The translations under genes were made by a program, and so were the position numbers. DNA of 64,000 nt, from contig CAVQGY010000004.1 of the NCBI GenBank assembly GCA_963712165.1, forward strand, positions 1 to 64,000, in the 5' to 3' direction. The stretch comes from B10-G9 sp963712165 (GTDB lineage: Bacteria; Chloroflexota; Anaerolineae; Anaerolineales; UBA11858). Below the pieces are notes generated by a model, which made no database searches, was not told where the DNA came from, and worked only from the letters and a program-made list of their open reading frames with translations. Of this stretch, positions 1 through 7,493 are shown in pieces (positions within the stretch are counted from its first letter, which is position 1; each line of letters starts with the position of its first letter).

Positions 1-126
1 CTCTTGCGGCAGGCCGATTTCCTCTCTCATATATTGGAAGATCCGGTTTCTGATCTCGTCCCAGAGGCCGTTGGAGGGAGGATAAAGGGTAGCATCCAGA
101 TCAAAAAAAAGGGTAGAAAATGACAT
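1..126 (-). CDS. HAD-family hydrolase, N-terminal part (cut by window edge)
   Basis: The minus strand opens with ATG at 126 and stays open for 42 codons to the window edge. Residues 9-13 read DLDAT, the DxDxT motif I of HAD phosphatases (D9 nucleophile, D11, T13). The following LYPPSNGLWDEIR stretch resembles HAD subfamily IA proteins annotated as pyrimidine 5'-nucleotidases or phosphoglycolate-phosphatase-like enzymes; that narrower name is an inference from 42 residues. The gene diverges from mutL. No Shine-Dalgarno sequence precedes the ATG; a TATAAT box (133-138, minus strand) ends 6 nt before it, which would suit a leaderless transcript. Confidence 0.75.
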   Translation of the reverse strand, partial: MSFSTLFFDLDATLYPPSNGLWDEIRNRIFQYMREEIGLPQE

Positions 127-132
127 AAAGGC

Positions 133-215
133 ATTATACCCTGATACCACTTCCCGCAGATCTCCCAGTTCATTCAGCATAGCATTACCCGCAAGATCAG
201 GTGCTCCGTTATAAT
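133..215. promoter_or_regulatory. Divergent -10 boxes of the HAD gene and mutL
   Basis: Two perfect TATAAT boxes point outward: 133-138 on the minus strand and 210-215 on the plus strand. Each is followed by exactly 6 nt and then ATG (126 and 222). Neither has a convincing -35 box or a Shine-Dalgarno sequence. The spacing would place transcription starts at or next to the start codons, so leaderless messages are the simplest reading (inference). Confidence 0.5.
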
Positions 216-221
216 ATCCTC

Positions 222-1964
222 ATGCCGATACATATACTCTCGGAAGAAGTCGCTTCTCAAATTGCCGCTGGTGAAGTGGTCGAACGACCGTCATCTGTTG
301 TCAAGGAGTTGATCGAAAACGCGCTGGATGCCGGAGCAGATCAGATCACGATCATGGTTCGCGATGCCGGCAAAAGGTTGGTTGAGATCGTTGATAATGG
401 TAGCGGTATACCGTTCAATGAGCTTAAATTGGCTGTCCACCGCCATGCGACCAGCAAACTCAGCCAGGCTGATGATCTATTCCAGGTCTCCACACTTGGT
501 TTCCGGGGTGAAGCACTGGCATCGATCGGATCGGTCTCTCACCTGACTCTTTCTTCCCGGGTAGGATCAGAGGATCTGGGGGGATCGATCCGGGTGGAAG
601 GTGGGGAAATGGCCGAGGTCTCTGAATTGGGCATTCCACCTGGTACAACCGTCCGGGTAGAGCATCTGTTTTTCAACGTCCCAGCCCGGTTAAAATTCCT
701 CAAGACGGATCGTACGGAAAAGAGGCATATTAACACAATGGTCAGCCGCTACGGAATGGCTAACCCGGGTGTCAGGTTTAAGCTGATCCAGGATGATGAG
801 CTGATCTTCCAGACCTCTGGAAGCGGCAATCTGCAGGAAACCATCGCCGCTGTGTATGGGATTAACACCGCCAAGCAGATGGTCCAGGTCATTTATGAGG
901 ATGAAAATATCCGCCTCGGGGGATTCATCAGTCCCCCTGGATTGACCCGCTCGAACCGGGGAGAAATGTTGTTCTATGTCAATCAACGACCGGTCCAGGA
1001 TCCGGCTCTCAGCAAAGCGGTCACCCAGGCTTACCATACCCTGATCATGAAAGGCAGATATCCGATCACGGTGCTCTTCCTGGACCTTCCTCCTGAAAAA
1101 GTAGATGTGAATGTCCACCCCACAAAAGCTGAGGTGCGGTTTGAAGATACAGGGGAGGTCTTCCGTGCTGTGGGGAGGGGGGTACGCAGAGCCCTGCTGG
1201 CTCATACTCCAGTCTCTGAGATCAGTAATCTCAGGGGAATAAATATCTGGGGCGGCGCGGCTCCGGACAACAGATACCTGGAGCGCGGCGTGGATCCGGT
1301 TTGGCGTATGCTTGATATCCCGCAGGGAGAACATCTTCTCGGGCAGCCGGACGAATCAGGGCAGATACCAGCTCCTCTGGGTGGTCCGATATTACGGTTG
1401 ATCGGGCAGGTAGCAGCAACCTATTTAATCGCTGAGGGTCCGGATGGCCTGTACTTGATAGATCAGCATGCAGCCCATGAGCGGATCTTATTCGAGGAGA
1501 TGATGGCTAACAGGGGGGACAATCCTCCCTCACAGGCTTTGCTAGACTCAGTTGTGGTAGATTTTTCTCCAGCCAGTGCTGACTTGCTAAATGAGAATCT
1601 GCCCATTCTGGCTGATCTGGGATTTGAGGTGGAGGAGTTTGGGCCAGGCTCGTTTGTCATCCGGGCAGTACCCGGGCTAGTGGGAAAATCCTCCCCGGAG
1701 GCGCTCCTGCGCGCTGCGGTGGAGGATCTAGAGGTTGATGAAACCCCGCTGGAAGGGAAAATGGAAGAGAAGATCATCGCCCGTGTCTGTAAACGGGCTG
1801 CAGTCAAAGCCGGTCAAGTTTTATCAGCCGCAGAGCAGGAACAGCTCCTGTTCGATCTGGAATCCTGCCGCTCACCACGCACTTGTCCGCACGGGCGTCC
1901 TACCATGATCCACTTATCTGTGGACCTGCTGGAAAGGAAATTTGGCAGGACTGGGCCGATGTGA
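222..1964 (+). CDS. mutL: DNA mismatch repair protein MutL (with endonuclease motif)
   Basis: MutL, the GHKL ATPase that couples MutS mismatch recognition to strand incision. The family's usual N-terminus (MPIHILSEEVASQIAAGEVV) starts at ATG 222; an in-frame GTG at 201 would add seven residues and is less likely. The protein has 580 residues. Visible are the ATP-binding ELIENALDAGA, DNGSGI and GFRGEAL motifs in the first 110 residues, a transducer domain, and a C-terminal domain with DQHA-x2-E-x4-E starting at D414, plus a late CPHGRP motif. These mark the nuclease-type MutL found in bacteria lacking MutH. No mutS lies in the window. It diverges from the HAD gene and is followed by a hairpin-rich stretch. 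Confidence 0.97.
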   Translation: MPIHILSEEVASQIAAGEVVERPSSVVKELIENALDAGADQITIMVRDAGKRLVEIVDNGSGIPFNELKLAVHRHATSKLSQADDLFQVSTLGFRGEALASIGSVSHLTLSSRVGSEDLGGSIRVEGGEMAEVSELGIPPGTTVRVEHLFFNVPARLKFLKTDRTEKRHINTMVSRYGMANPGVRFKLIQDDELIFQTSGSGNLQETIAAVYGINTAKQMVQVIYEDENIRLGGFISPPGLTRSNRGEMLFYVNQRPVQDPALSKAVTQAYHTLIMKGRYPITVLFLDLPPEKVDVNVHPTKAEVRFEDTGEVFRAVGRGVRRALLAHTPVSEISNLRGINIWGGAAPDNRYLERGVDPVWRMLDIPQGEHLLGQPDESGQIPAPLGGPILRLIGQVAATYLIAEGPDGLYLIDQHAAHERILFEEMMANRGDNPPSQALLDSVVVDFSPASADLLNENLPILADLGFEVEEFGPGSFVIRAVPGLVGKSSPEALLRAAVEDLEVDETPLEGKMEEKIIARVCKRAAVKAGQVLSAAEQEQLLFDLESCRSPRTCPHGRPTMIHLSVDLLERKFGRTGPM

Positions 1965-1977
1965 AGGAATGCCTGCC

Positions 1978-2016
1978 GGGCTTGGTTACCCTCATCCCCC
2001 GGTTTCATCCGGGGGT
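1978..2016 (+). repeat. 39-bp direct repeat with internal hairpin, copy 1
   Basis: This 39-bp element matches a second copy at 2231-2269 at 35 of 39 positions by hand alignment. It holds an inverted repeat: CCCCCGG (1996-2002), a 6-nt loop, CCGGGGG (2009-2015). It lies 13 bp after the mutL stop. It may act as a mutL terminator, but no T-run follows; a dispersed palindromic repeat is as likely. Confidence 0.6.
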
Positions 2017-2135
2017 AAAATATCTGGATCAAACCCCTCAACTAAGCGCTCCCTGTATCGTCCTAGGTCAGGGATGAAATTTAATGCCCGGTTATGGGCA
2101 CTAGAGCCTAATATTCGGAAGCAGATTCCAATTCA

Positions 2136-2155
2136 CCCCCAGATGAATCTGGGGG
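2136..2155. repeat. Hairpin, 8-bp stem with TGAA loop
   Basis: CCCCCAGA (2136-2143) and TCTGGGGG (2148-2155) are perfect complements around a 4-nt TGAA loop. No T-run follows on either strand. It is one of several hairpins between mutL and the minus-strand efp operon. Confidence 0.55.
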
Positions 2156-2214
2156 CTGATGATTTTGTTCTCCGTATGGTTATCTCTGATCAAAATACGG
2201 GTACAGTTATATTT

Positions 2215-2236
2215 AAGCCCCGCTTAAGCGGGGCTT
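2215..2236. repeat. Perfect 22-bp palindrome
   Basis: AAGCCCCGCTT is followed at once by its exact reverse complement. It abuts and partly overlaps the second 39-bp repeat copy (2231-2269). A palindrome with no loop could be a protein-binding site or part of a mobile palindromic repeat; nothing else in the window matches it. Confidence 0.6.
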
Positions 2237-2269
2237 GGTTACCCTTAGCCTCCGGTTTCAACCGGGGGT
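2231..2269 (+). repeat. 39-bp direct repeat with internal hairpin, copy 2
   Basis: Second copy of the element at 1978-2016, in the same orientation and 253 bp away. The inner hairpin is CCTCCGG (2249-2255), a 6-nt loop, CCGGGGG (2262-2268). The C-to-T change relative to copy 1 turns a C:G pair into a wobble pair, so folding is kept, which suggests the structure matters. Confidence 0.6.
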
Positions 2270-2299
2270 GTTATACCCAGAACTGATTTGTTTTACGAA

Positions 2300-2330
2300 G
2301 GGACCGGGTCCCTTAAAAAGACCCGGTCCC
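2300..2330. terminator. Strong hairpin between convergent genes
   Basis: GGGACCGGGTC (2300-2310) and GACCCGGTCCC (2320-2330) form a perfect 11-bp stem with a 9-nt loop. It sits between mutL (+) and the end of the efp operon (-, stop at 2353), with AT-rich flanks on both sides but no clean T-run. A bidirectional terminator is the likely role. Confidence 0.55.
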
Positions 2331-2352
2331 AATTTATTGGATTTCAAACCCT

Positions 2353-2682
2353 TCATTCACCCAAAAAGATCTCCGGAAGCTGGTGGCATTCTCCGCAGCC
2401 GATTTTGGGTTCTTTTACATCCTGGTGGATCTTCCGGCAGTAGGCACTGACCTGGACCTGATGGGGAAAAAGGGGGAATGGCCGCTTGAGTTCAGGCCGG
2501 AGCTGCACAAATTCGCAGGAATTCGCCCTGAGAATTCCCGGCACAGGGCAATTATCACAAAGGCGGGGCTCCCAGGGTAGAGGAGGGATGGTTGCTCCCA
2601 GCAGGCGGCATTCCTCCTTGTTCTTCCCGCGAAAATAATCCCCAAAGAAGTAGGGACATTCAACACCGGCGGGATTTTTCAT
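2353..2682 (-). CDS. Small cysteine-rich protein coupled to efp
   Basis: A 109-residue soluble protein I do not recognise. It has eight cysteines, including two CxxC pairs: CDNC near the middle and CGEC near the C-terminus. The remaining four are more scattered, a pattern that suggests zinc or Fe-S binding (inference). Its ATG overlaps the efp stop in an ATGA junction (2679-2682), so the two should be translationally coupled and co-transcribed from the efp promoter. It has no signal peptide or membrane segment. A link to translation or to EF-P modification is only suggested by position; it could equally be an unrelated metal-binding protein. Confidence 0.75.
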   Translation of the reverse strand: MKNPAGVECPYFFGDYFRGKNKEECRLLGATIPPLPWEPRLCDNCPVPGILRANSCEFVQLRPELKRPFPLFPHQVQVSAYCRKIHQDVKEPKIGCGECHQLPEIFLGE

Positions 2683-3236
2683 ACCCTGGTGATATATTCG
2701 CCAGTACGAGTGTCGATCCGGATGGTATCGCCTGCTTCCACGAAATTGGGCACAAATACTTCCAGTCCTGTGGTCGTGGTCACGGCTTTTGTGACGCTGG
2801 TAGCGGTATCACCCCTGACAGAAGGATCAGCCCGTACGACAACCTGGTCCACAGCAGTGGGCAGATCGATATCCAGAGGATCGTCTTTATAGAATGTGAG
2901 CTTGACCTCCATTTCATCAGTCAGGAATTTAGCGCTATCTCCCAGTACTTCAGCCTTGAGGGCAGGTTGTTCATAAGTCTCAACATCCATAAAATAGTAC
3001 AATTCGCCATCAGTATACATATATTTGGCATTGCGGTAGGTCAGGCGGATGTCCTGAACAGAATCCCCTGAATTGAATTTCTTCTTAAGGCGGGTGCCAG
3101 TGCGTAAATCCCGGACATCAACGCGGATGGTCGCTTTCCCCCGACCGGGTTTATGATGATCGTATTCCAGCACCTTGAAGATACTGCCATCCAACTCAAA
3201 GGTCACGCCTTTTCTCAACTCGTTCACATCAATCAT
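2679..3236 (-). CDS. efp: Elongation factor P
   Basis: EF-P, which binds between the ribosomal P and E sites and relieves stalling at polyproline stretches. The 185 residues match the family length and its three-domain layout: KOW-like N domain, then OB domains ending in TGEYITRV. The tip of domain I reads HKPGRGKA, so the residue that other species modify is Arg32, with lysines at 29 and 34. Arg at this spot is rhamnosylated by EarP in Pseudomonas-type EF-P; lysine types are beta-lysylated or otherwise modified. No modification gene is visible nearby. Its promoter is well defined (3278-3306), and a small cysteine-rich gene overlaps its stop by 4 nt. Confidence 0.97.
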   Translation of the reverse strand: MIDVNELRKGVTFELDGSIFKVLEYDHHKPGRGKATIRVDVRDLRTGTRLKKKFNSGDSVQDIRLTYRNAKYMYTDGELYYFMDVETYEQPALKAEVLGDSAKFLTDEMEVKLTFYKDDPLDIDLPTAVDQVVVRADPSVRGDTATSVTKAVTTTTGLEVFVPNFVEAGDTIRIDTRTGEYITRV

Positions 3237-3277
3237 GGATAAGCCTTTTTGGTCTGATTGGGTTATTCAGCGAGAAG

Positions 3278-3329
3278 ATTATATTCTAGACTGAAATTCA
3301 TGGCAAGGGAAAGGGGGACTTTGTGACTA
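3278..3329 (-). promoter_or_regulatory. efp promoter with conserved upstream element
   Basis: Minus strand: -35 TTGCCA (3301-3306), 17-bp spacer, -10 TATAAT (3278-3283), about 40 nt before the start codon. Upstream lies TAGTCACAAAGT (3318-3329). The same -35, the same 12-mer at nearly the same distance, and part of the spacer (CAGTCTAG) recur at the promoter of the LuxR-type regulator (35285-35335). The shared upstream element suggests a common activator or sigma factor (inference). Confidence 0.75.
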
Positions 3330-3497
3330 CGAGACATGGAGAACGCCTTCGGCAAGACCGGGGGCCGAGGACCGGAGATAACTGGCATTTATATTCTTTC
3401 CTCCTCGGTGAGATAACCCCGATCCATTCCTGATAATGGTGTGGGATAGTCATTAATCTTCCATTTTCTAGTAACAATCTTCAATAGGTGAAGGGGG
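3330..3497. other. Intergenic stretch with no recognised element
   Basis: Between the efp promoter and the promoter of the CheY-like gene (whole gap 3237-3563). I see no gene, strong hairpin or repeat in this part. Confidence 0.5.
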
Positions 3498-3525
3498 TTG
3501 ACTTAGCCCAAAGGCTATCTAAATT
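3498..3525 (+). promoter_or_regulatory. Putative promoter of the CheY-like gene
   Basis: TTGACT (3498-3503), 16-bp spacer, TAAATT (3520-3525), about 40 nt before the start codon at 3564. The -35 is good, the -10 is fair. Confidence 0.5.
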
Positions 3526-3563
3526 ATGGTAAACTTACAGATGATTAGAAAGGGAAATCAAAA

Positions 3564-3962
3564 ATGATGACGGATAAAAAACGTATCATTTGCATTGAGG
3601 ACGAACCAGAAACCACAAATCTGATGAAGCTGATCCTGGCTAGAGAAGGTTATGAGGTTCTGGGAGCAAATGGTGGTGAGGAAGGATTGGCCCTCGTCAA
3701 TGAACATTTTCCTGATTTGATCCTGCTGGATTTAATGATGCCGGAAATGGACGGCACACAGGTATTCCAGCGCTTGAAAGAGAATGAAAAGACCCGGGAT
3801 ATCCCGGTCATTGTCGTGACTGCCAAGGTCCAGAGCATTGATATTGTGCTCTGGCGCCAGGTAGCCAAAGTAGATGACTATATTACCAAACCTTTCCGGC
3901 CAGAGGAACTCGCTGAACGAGTTAAGTATGTGCTTTCCCAGGCCGGTGAACGGGTGGATTGA
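3564..3962 (+). CDS. Single-domain response regulator (CheY-like)
   Basis: A 132-residue receiver domain with no output domain. The acidic pocket (EDE, residues 12-14), the phosphoacceptor D56 in LILLDLMMP, the conserved T86 and K109 (YITKPF) are all in place. Such proteins act by protein contact, as in phosphorelays or with flagellar or kinase partners, so the target cannot be read from sequence. No histidine kinase is adjacent. The start is the first of two consecutive ATGs (3564 or 3567); GGGA lies 8 nt upstream of the first. It is followed by an unrelated DUF192 gene 26 nt later and may be co-transcribed with it. Confidence 0.9.
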   Translation: MMTDKKRIICIEDEPETTNLMKLILAREGYEVLGANGGEEGLALVNEHFPDLILLDLMMPEMDGTQVFQRLKENEKTRDIPVIVVTAKVQSIDIVLWRQVAKVDDYITKPFRPEELAERVKYVLSQAGERVD

Positions 3963-3988
3963 ATTTCCCTGTTTGAAATCCTACCTCA

Positions 3989-4351
3989 ATGATTGAAATC
4001 AATGTTGTTAACCAAACACGAAGTCTGGCAAATCCGCTTCGGGTGAAAAACTGTGAAAGTTTTGCCTGCAGGTTGAGGGGTTTAATGTTCCGATCAAGCC
4101 TGGATCCCAACGGCGGCCTGCTGATGGCCCAGAAAAAAGAAAGCAAGGCGAATGCTGCCATTCATATGTTCTTTGTAGGCATGGATCTGGGGGTCCTTTG
4201 GCTGGATGCCGCCAAGATCATTGTCGATATCAAGCTCGCAAAAAGTTGGCAGCCTATGTACACCCCCCAATCCCCAGCCAAATATATCCTGGAGATCCAC
4301 CCTCAGAGGCTACCGGAATTTCTAATTGGAGATCAATTAAGCTTTGAATAA
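3989..4351 (+). CDS. DUF192 family protein
   Basis: A 120-residue protein matching the DUF192/COG1430 pattern: CRLRGLMFR near residue 27, a GGLLMA segment, then IHMFFVGMDLGVLWLD and a C-terminal LEIHPQRLPE. Members are small beta-rich proteins, often exported in other species; here no signal peptide is present, so a cytosolic location is likely. The biochemical role of the family is unknown. The stop overlaps the TTG start of the LysM peptidase gene by 8 nt, so the two are translationally linked. Confidence 0.85.
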   Translation: MIEINVVNQTRSLANPLRVKNCESFACRLRGLMFRSSLDPNGGLLMAQKKESKANAAIHMFFVGMDLGVLWLDAAKIIVDIKLAKSWQPMYTPQSPAKYILEIHPQRLPEFLIGDQLSFE

Positions 4352-5744
4352 AAAAGTCCGTTCTGCGATTCTTGTCCTGTTCATATTGGTACTGGTTACA
4401 ACCTCGGCATCCGCCCAGGAAAGCACCACCAGTGGACCGATCTATATCGTCACTGAGGGTGATACGCTGTGGACCATTGCCCGGAAGCTTCACATATCCT
4501 ATGACGATTTATTGACGGTCAACGAGCTTACTGAAAATAGCTCGATCATTCCTGGTAATGAGCTGGTGATTCCCGGCCTGGAAGACCTCAGTGGCGTGCT
4601 TGATACGACTATAGTGGCATACGGGGAAAACCTTGAAAGTATCAGCCGCAAGTACGATGTAGATCCGGAGGATTTGATCAAGCTGAATCGCTTGACCAGC
4701 CCCTTGGAGTTATATGTAGGTGTTTCTGTGGTTCTGATAGGAGAGGAAGAGATCACCGAGAATGGAGGGCAGCGGGTTGCTCTCGCTCCCGGTCAGTCCA
4801 CCCTGGAATTGGCCATCCAATCCAATCTCAATCCCTGGACAGTGATCAATGCCAATGGAGAAGGTGGAAGCTGGGATTTGATCCCGGGAGAGGTGCTGCT
4901 GCTTCCTGGCACGGAAGGTGATGGGCCAGGGGGATTCCCGGGCGCGATCCAATCCGTGGGCTACACCCCGGCGAGATTTATTCAGGGGCACACAAGCGTT
5001 ATGCGGGTCAATGCTCCCCTGGATATAGAGATCACCGGGAGCCTGGGGGAATATCCCTTAAGTTTCTTCTCGCAGGATGGGAAAACCTACCTGGCGCTGC
5101 AGGGGCTGCATGCCAAAGAGAAGACAGGGCTTCAACAGCTATCTATCTCAGGCAGGCTGCCGGATGGGATACCATTTGCCCATACCCAGATGGTGGAGAT
5201 TTTCAGCGGAAACTATCATTACGAGGATATTGTTGGCGTTCCTCCCCAGACGGTAGGGGTGGCGATCACAGAGGAAGAAACTCAGACCCTAAAAGAATAC
5301 ACCGATCTGGCCAGCGGTTCCAAATTCTGGTCGGGGGCTTTTGCCAGCCCTGTACCATCCTGGTTGGAGGGGAAATACTCGTCCTACTACGGCGGCCGCC
5401 GATCCTATAATGGCAGCGGGTATTTTTATTTCCATTCCGGGTTGGATTACTACAGCCAGATGGGAGGGGATATCTATTCGTCCGCTCCTGGAAAGGTAGT
5501 CTATATAGATTCACTTCTGCTGCATGGGAATACCACTTTGATCGACCACGGTTGGGGTGTGTATACATTATATGCCCACCAATCCGAGATATTGGTCCAG
5601 GTTGGCGAGCAGGTTAAAACAGGCCAGCTGATAGGCCGGGTGGGGTCGACCGGAAGATCTTCCGGCCCCCATTTTCATTGGGAAGTCTGGGTTGGTGGCC
5701 TGCAGGTAGACCCCCTGGATTGGCTGAAGAATACCTATCCCTGA
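4344..5744 (+). CDS. Secreted LysM / M23 peptidoglycan endopeptidase
   Basis: A 466-residue exported cell-wall hydrolase. It begins with TTG and a signal peptide (hydrophobic run at 7-20, likely cleavage after SASA). Two LysM repeats follow at about 32-77 and 88-133, and a weaker third at about 145-190; these bind peptidoglycan glycans. After a beta-rich linker comes an M23 (LytM) domain with the zinc ligands H364 and D368 (HSGLDY) and H443/H445 (HFHWE), and H412 (YAHQ). All catalytic residues are present, so it should be active, unlike degenerate EnvC-type factors. The start overlaps the DUF192 stop by 8 nt. A GC-rich hairpin around 5770-5788 may end the transcript. Confidence 0.9.
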   Translation: MNKKVRSAILVLFILVLVTTSASAQESTTSGPIYIVTEGDTLWTIARKLHISYDDLLTVNELTENSSIIPGNELVIPGLEDLSGVLDTTIVAYGENLESISRKYDVDPEDLIKLNRLTSPLELYVGVSVVLIGEEEITENGGQRVALAPGQSTLELAIQSNLNPWTVINANGEGGSWDLIPGEVLLLPGTEGDGPGGFPGAIQSVGYTPARFIQGHTSVMRVNAPLDIEITGSLGEYPLSFFSQDGKTYLALQGLHAKEKTGLQQLSISGRLPDGIPFAHTQMVEIFSGNYHYEDIVGVPPQTVGVAITEEETQTLKEYTDLASGSKFWSGAFASPVPSWLEGKYSSYYGGRRSYNGSGYFYFHSGLDYYSQMGGDIYSSAPGKVVYIDSLLLHGNTTLIDHGWGVYTLYAHQSEILVQVGEQVKTGQLIGRVGSTGRSSGPHFHWEVWVGGLQVDPLDWLKNTYP

Positions 5745-5792
5745 TCGATGATACTACCCTCGTCTGGCGGGGAGCTCAGCGCTCCTCCAAGC

Positions 5793-5820
5793 TTGTAAGG
5801 CTGGGAGAGTAGAGTATAAT
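5793..5820 (+). promoter_or_regulatory. Promoter of the 5880 gene
   Basis: TTGTAA (5793-5798), 16-bp spacer, TATAAT (5815-5820). The -10 lies inside a short palindrome (AGTATAATATACT). It is about 60 nt from the ATG at 5880. Confidence 0.6.
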
Positions 5821-5879
5821 ATACTGGCTTGATTCCGGAATGAATCCCGGCATTATTAATCATTGGATTGAGGAACTGT

Positions 5880-7463
5880 ATGGTGAGTGCTTTATTATCC
5901 CTCCGTGAGGATTATTGGGAGGAATACGAACTGGAAGGGGAGGATATTTCCTTCCTGTATGATTATCTGCTGGAAAATGAGACTCCCCTCTCATCTGAAG
6001 AGCTCATGCCCATCCTGATCAACCAGCGAATTGGACGGGAAATGGTCCACCTCGAGAAGCAGCGTCTGGGTGGGAATGAGATCTATCTTCCTAAAGATAC
6101 CTACAAGATAGGAGATAAACTTGTCTTCCCGGCTTTTGATTGGCAAAAAGGGGAAGTTGTGGGCAATCGCGCGGGTGAGAATCCCGCTCAGGGAAAGTTT
6201 GATGTCATCCAGGTGAAATTCGAGAACGGAGATGAACGTGAGTTTGCCGCTGGCATTGAAGACCACCTGCTGAATGTGCCACCTGAGGCTGATCAGGCAG
6301 ATTCCCTCAACACAGAATCAGTCATTAAAGCCTATCGGAACACCCTGGTTGACAGGATCGAACTTGGACTTAACGGTCAGGATGATTTCGTGCAAATTGC
6401 AGGCCGCTGGTTCCTGCGGGCACTGCTGGTCGATGTGAATACAGGACATTTAAATCTGGCGGAAGCTGTGCTGGACATCAACGAAGGCGGACCCCTGGCA
6501 ACCGCGGAGTTGATCAAGGAAGTGGATCTGCCGGACGATGTGAATCCTCATCTGATCGAGTTCTCGCTGGATCATGCCCTTCAGGAAGACCCGCGTTTTG
6601 ACGAGGTTGGTCCTGCTGGGATTATTTCCTGGTTCTTAAAATCCCTTGAGCCAGAAAGTGTCAGAGATACGCCGCTGTACTTGCGCTATACACCTATTGA
6701 GTATGATCCAGCATCTTTGACTGATGATATGGTGGCCCTGGAAGAATCCCTCGATGATGAGCTGACACCCTGGAATAACGACAGGAGCTACCCGGTTGAG
6801 GATGTTGAAGTACGGCTGATATTCCCACACTGGAGGGCGGGCACACTGCCGCTGTCTGAACGGGTGATGCCGCTCTTCCCAACTGCTTATGAAGCTCCCC
6901 GGATCCGCTTTACCTTGGTAGACGGAAAATCCGGTGAACGGTTCCCTGGCTGGGTTGTCCGTGAGCAGCGTTATGTCTCAGGATTGAAGGCTTGGTATGG
7001 CAAGAACGGACTTATACCTGGCGGGGTTGTGTATATTAAACCCGGCAAGGAGCCAGGGGAAGTGATTGTGGAGACCAAGAGTTCCCGTTCTACAAAAGAT
7101 TGGATGCGCACTATTCTGGTAGGCTCTGACGGTGAATTGGTCTTTGCTACCCTCAAACAGATCATTTCATCGGACTTCAATGCCCGGATGGCGATCATGG
7201 TTCCGGATATCGAACCAGTGGACGCTGTCTGGGAGAAGAACCAGCATAAACCGCCCCCCTTTGAGCAGATCGTGGTTAATACGATCCGCGAGCTGACCAA
7301 GCTCAATCCCCAGGGCCATGTGCATGCCACTGAACTTTATGCGGCCGTCAATCTTGTTCGCCGCTGCCCTCCGGGGCCGCTGTTCGCGCTGCTGGAAACC
7401 CGTCCCTGGTTTGTCCATGTGGGTGATTTGCATTTTCGGTTTGACGATTCTGAGCGTTTATAA
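5880..7463 (+). CDS. Unrecognised conserved-looking protein, 527 aa
   Basis: I do not recognise this family. The start is taken at ATG 5880, with GAGGA seven bases upstream; an in-frame TTG at 5868 is less likely. The protein is soluble, with no signal or membrane segment. The first 50 residues look helical with winged-helix character (LSSEELMPILINQRIG). About residues 77-125 form a beta-rich patch around YKIGDKLVFPAFDWQKGEVV, like small SH3/Tudor-type barrels that contact nucleic acid or RNA polymerase. The C-terminal 70 residues look like another helical wing domain. The next gene starts 30 nt on. A nucleic-acid-binding role is possible but unproven. Confidence 0.75.
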   Translation: MVSALLSLREDYWEEYELEGEDISFLYDYLLENETPLSSEELMPILINQRIGREMVHLEKQRLGGNEIYLPKDTYKIGDKLVFPAFDWQKGEVVGNRAGENPAQGKFDVIQVKFENGDEREFAAGIEDHLLNVPPEADQADSLNTESVIKAYRNTLVDRIELGLNGQDDFVQIAGRWFLRALLVDVNTGHLNLAEAVLDINEGGPLATAELIKEVDLPDDVNPHLIEFSLDHALQEDPRFDEVGPAGIISWFLKSLEPESVRDTPLYLRYTPIEYDPASLTDDMVALEESLDDELTPWNNDRSYPVEDVEVRLIFPHWRAGTLPLSERVMPLFPTAYEAPRIRFTLVDGKSGERFPGWVVREQRYVSGLKAWYGKNGLIPGGVVYIKPGKEPGEVIVETKSSRSTKDWMRTILVGSDGELVFATLKQIISSDFNARMAIMVPDIEPVDAVWEKNQHKPPPFEQIVVNTIRELTKLNPQGHVHATELYAAVNLVRRCPPGPLFALLETRPWFVHVGDLHFRFDDSERL

Positions 7464-7493
7464 TAATAACGAGGGAGAAGAAGGAGATTCGCG

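Noticed and set aside
690..1334. Long minus-strand open frame inside mutL
   Set aside because: It lies wholly antisense to a certain gene and its product shows no family features.
1978..2269. Possible CRISPR array
   Set aside because: Only two repeat copies, 253 bp apart, with hairpins in between that are unlike spacers; no cas genes.
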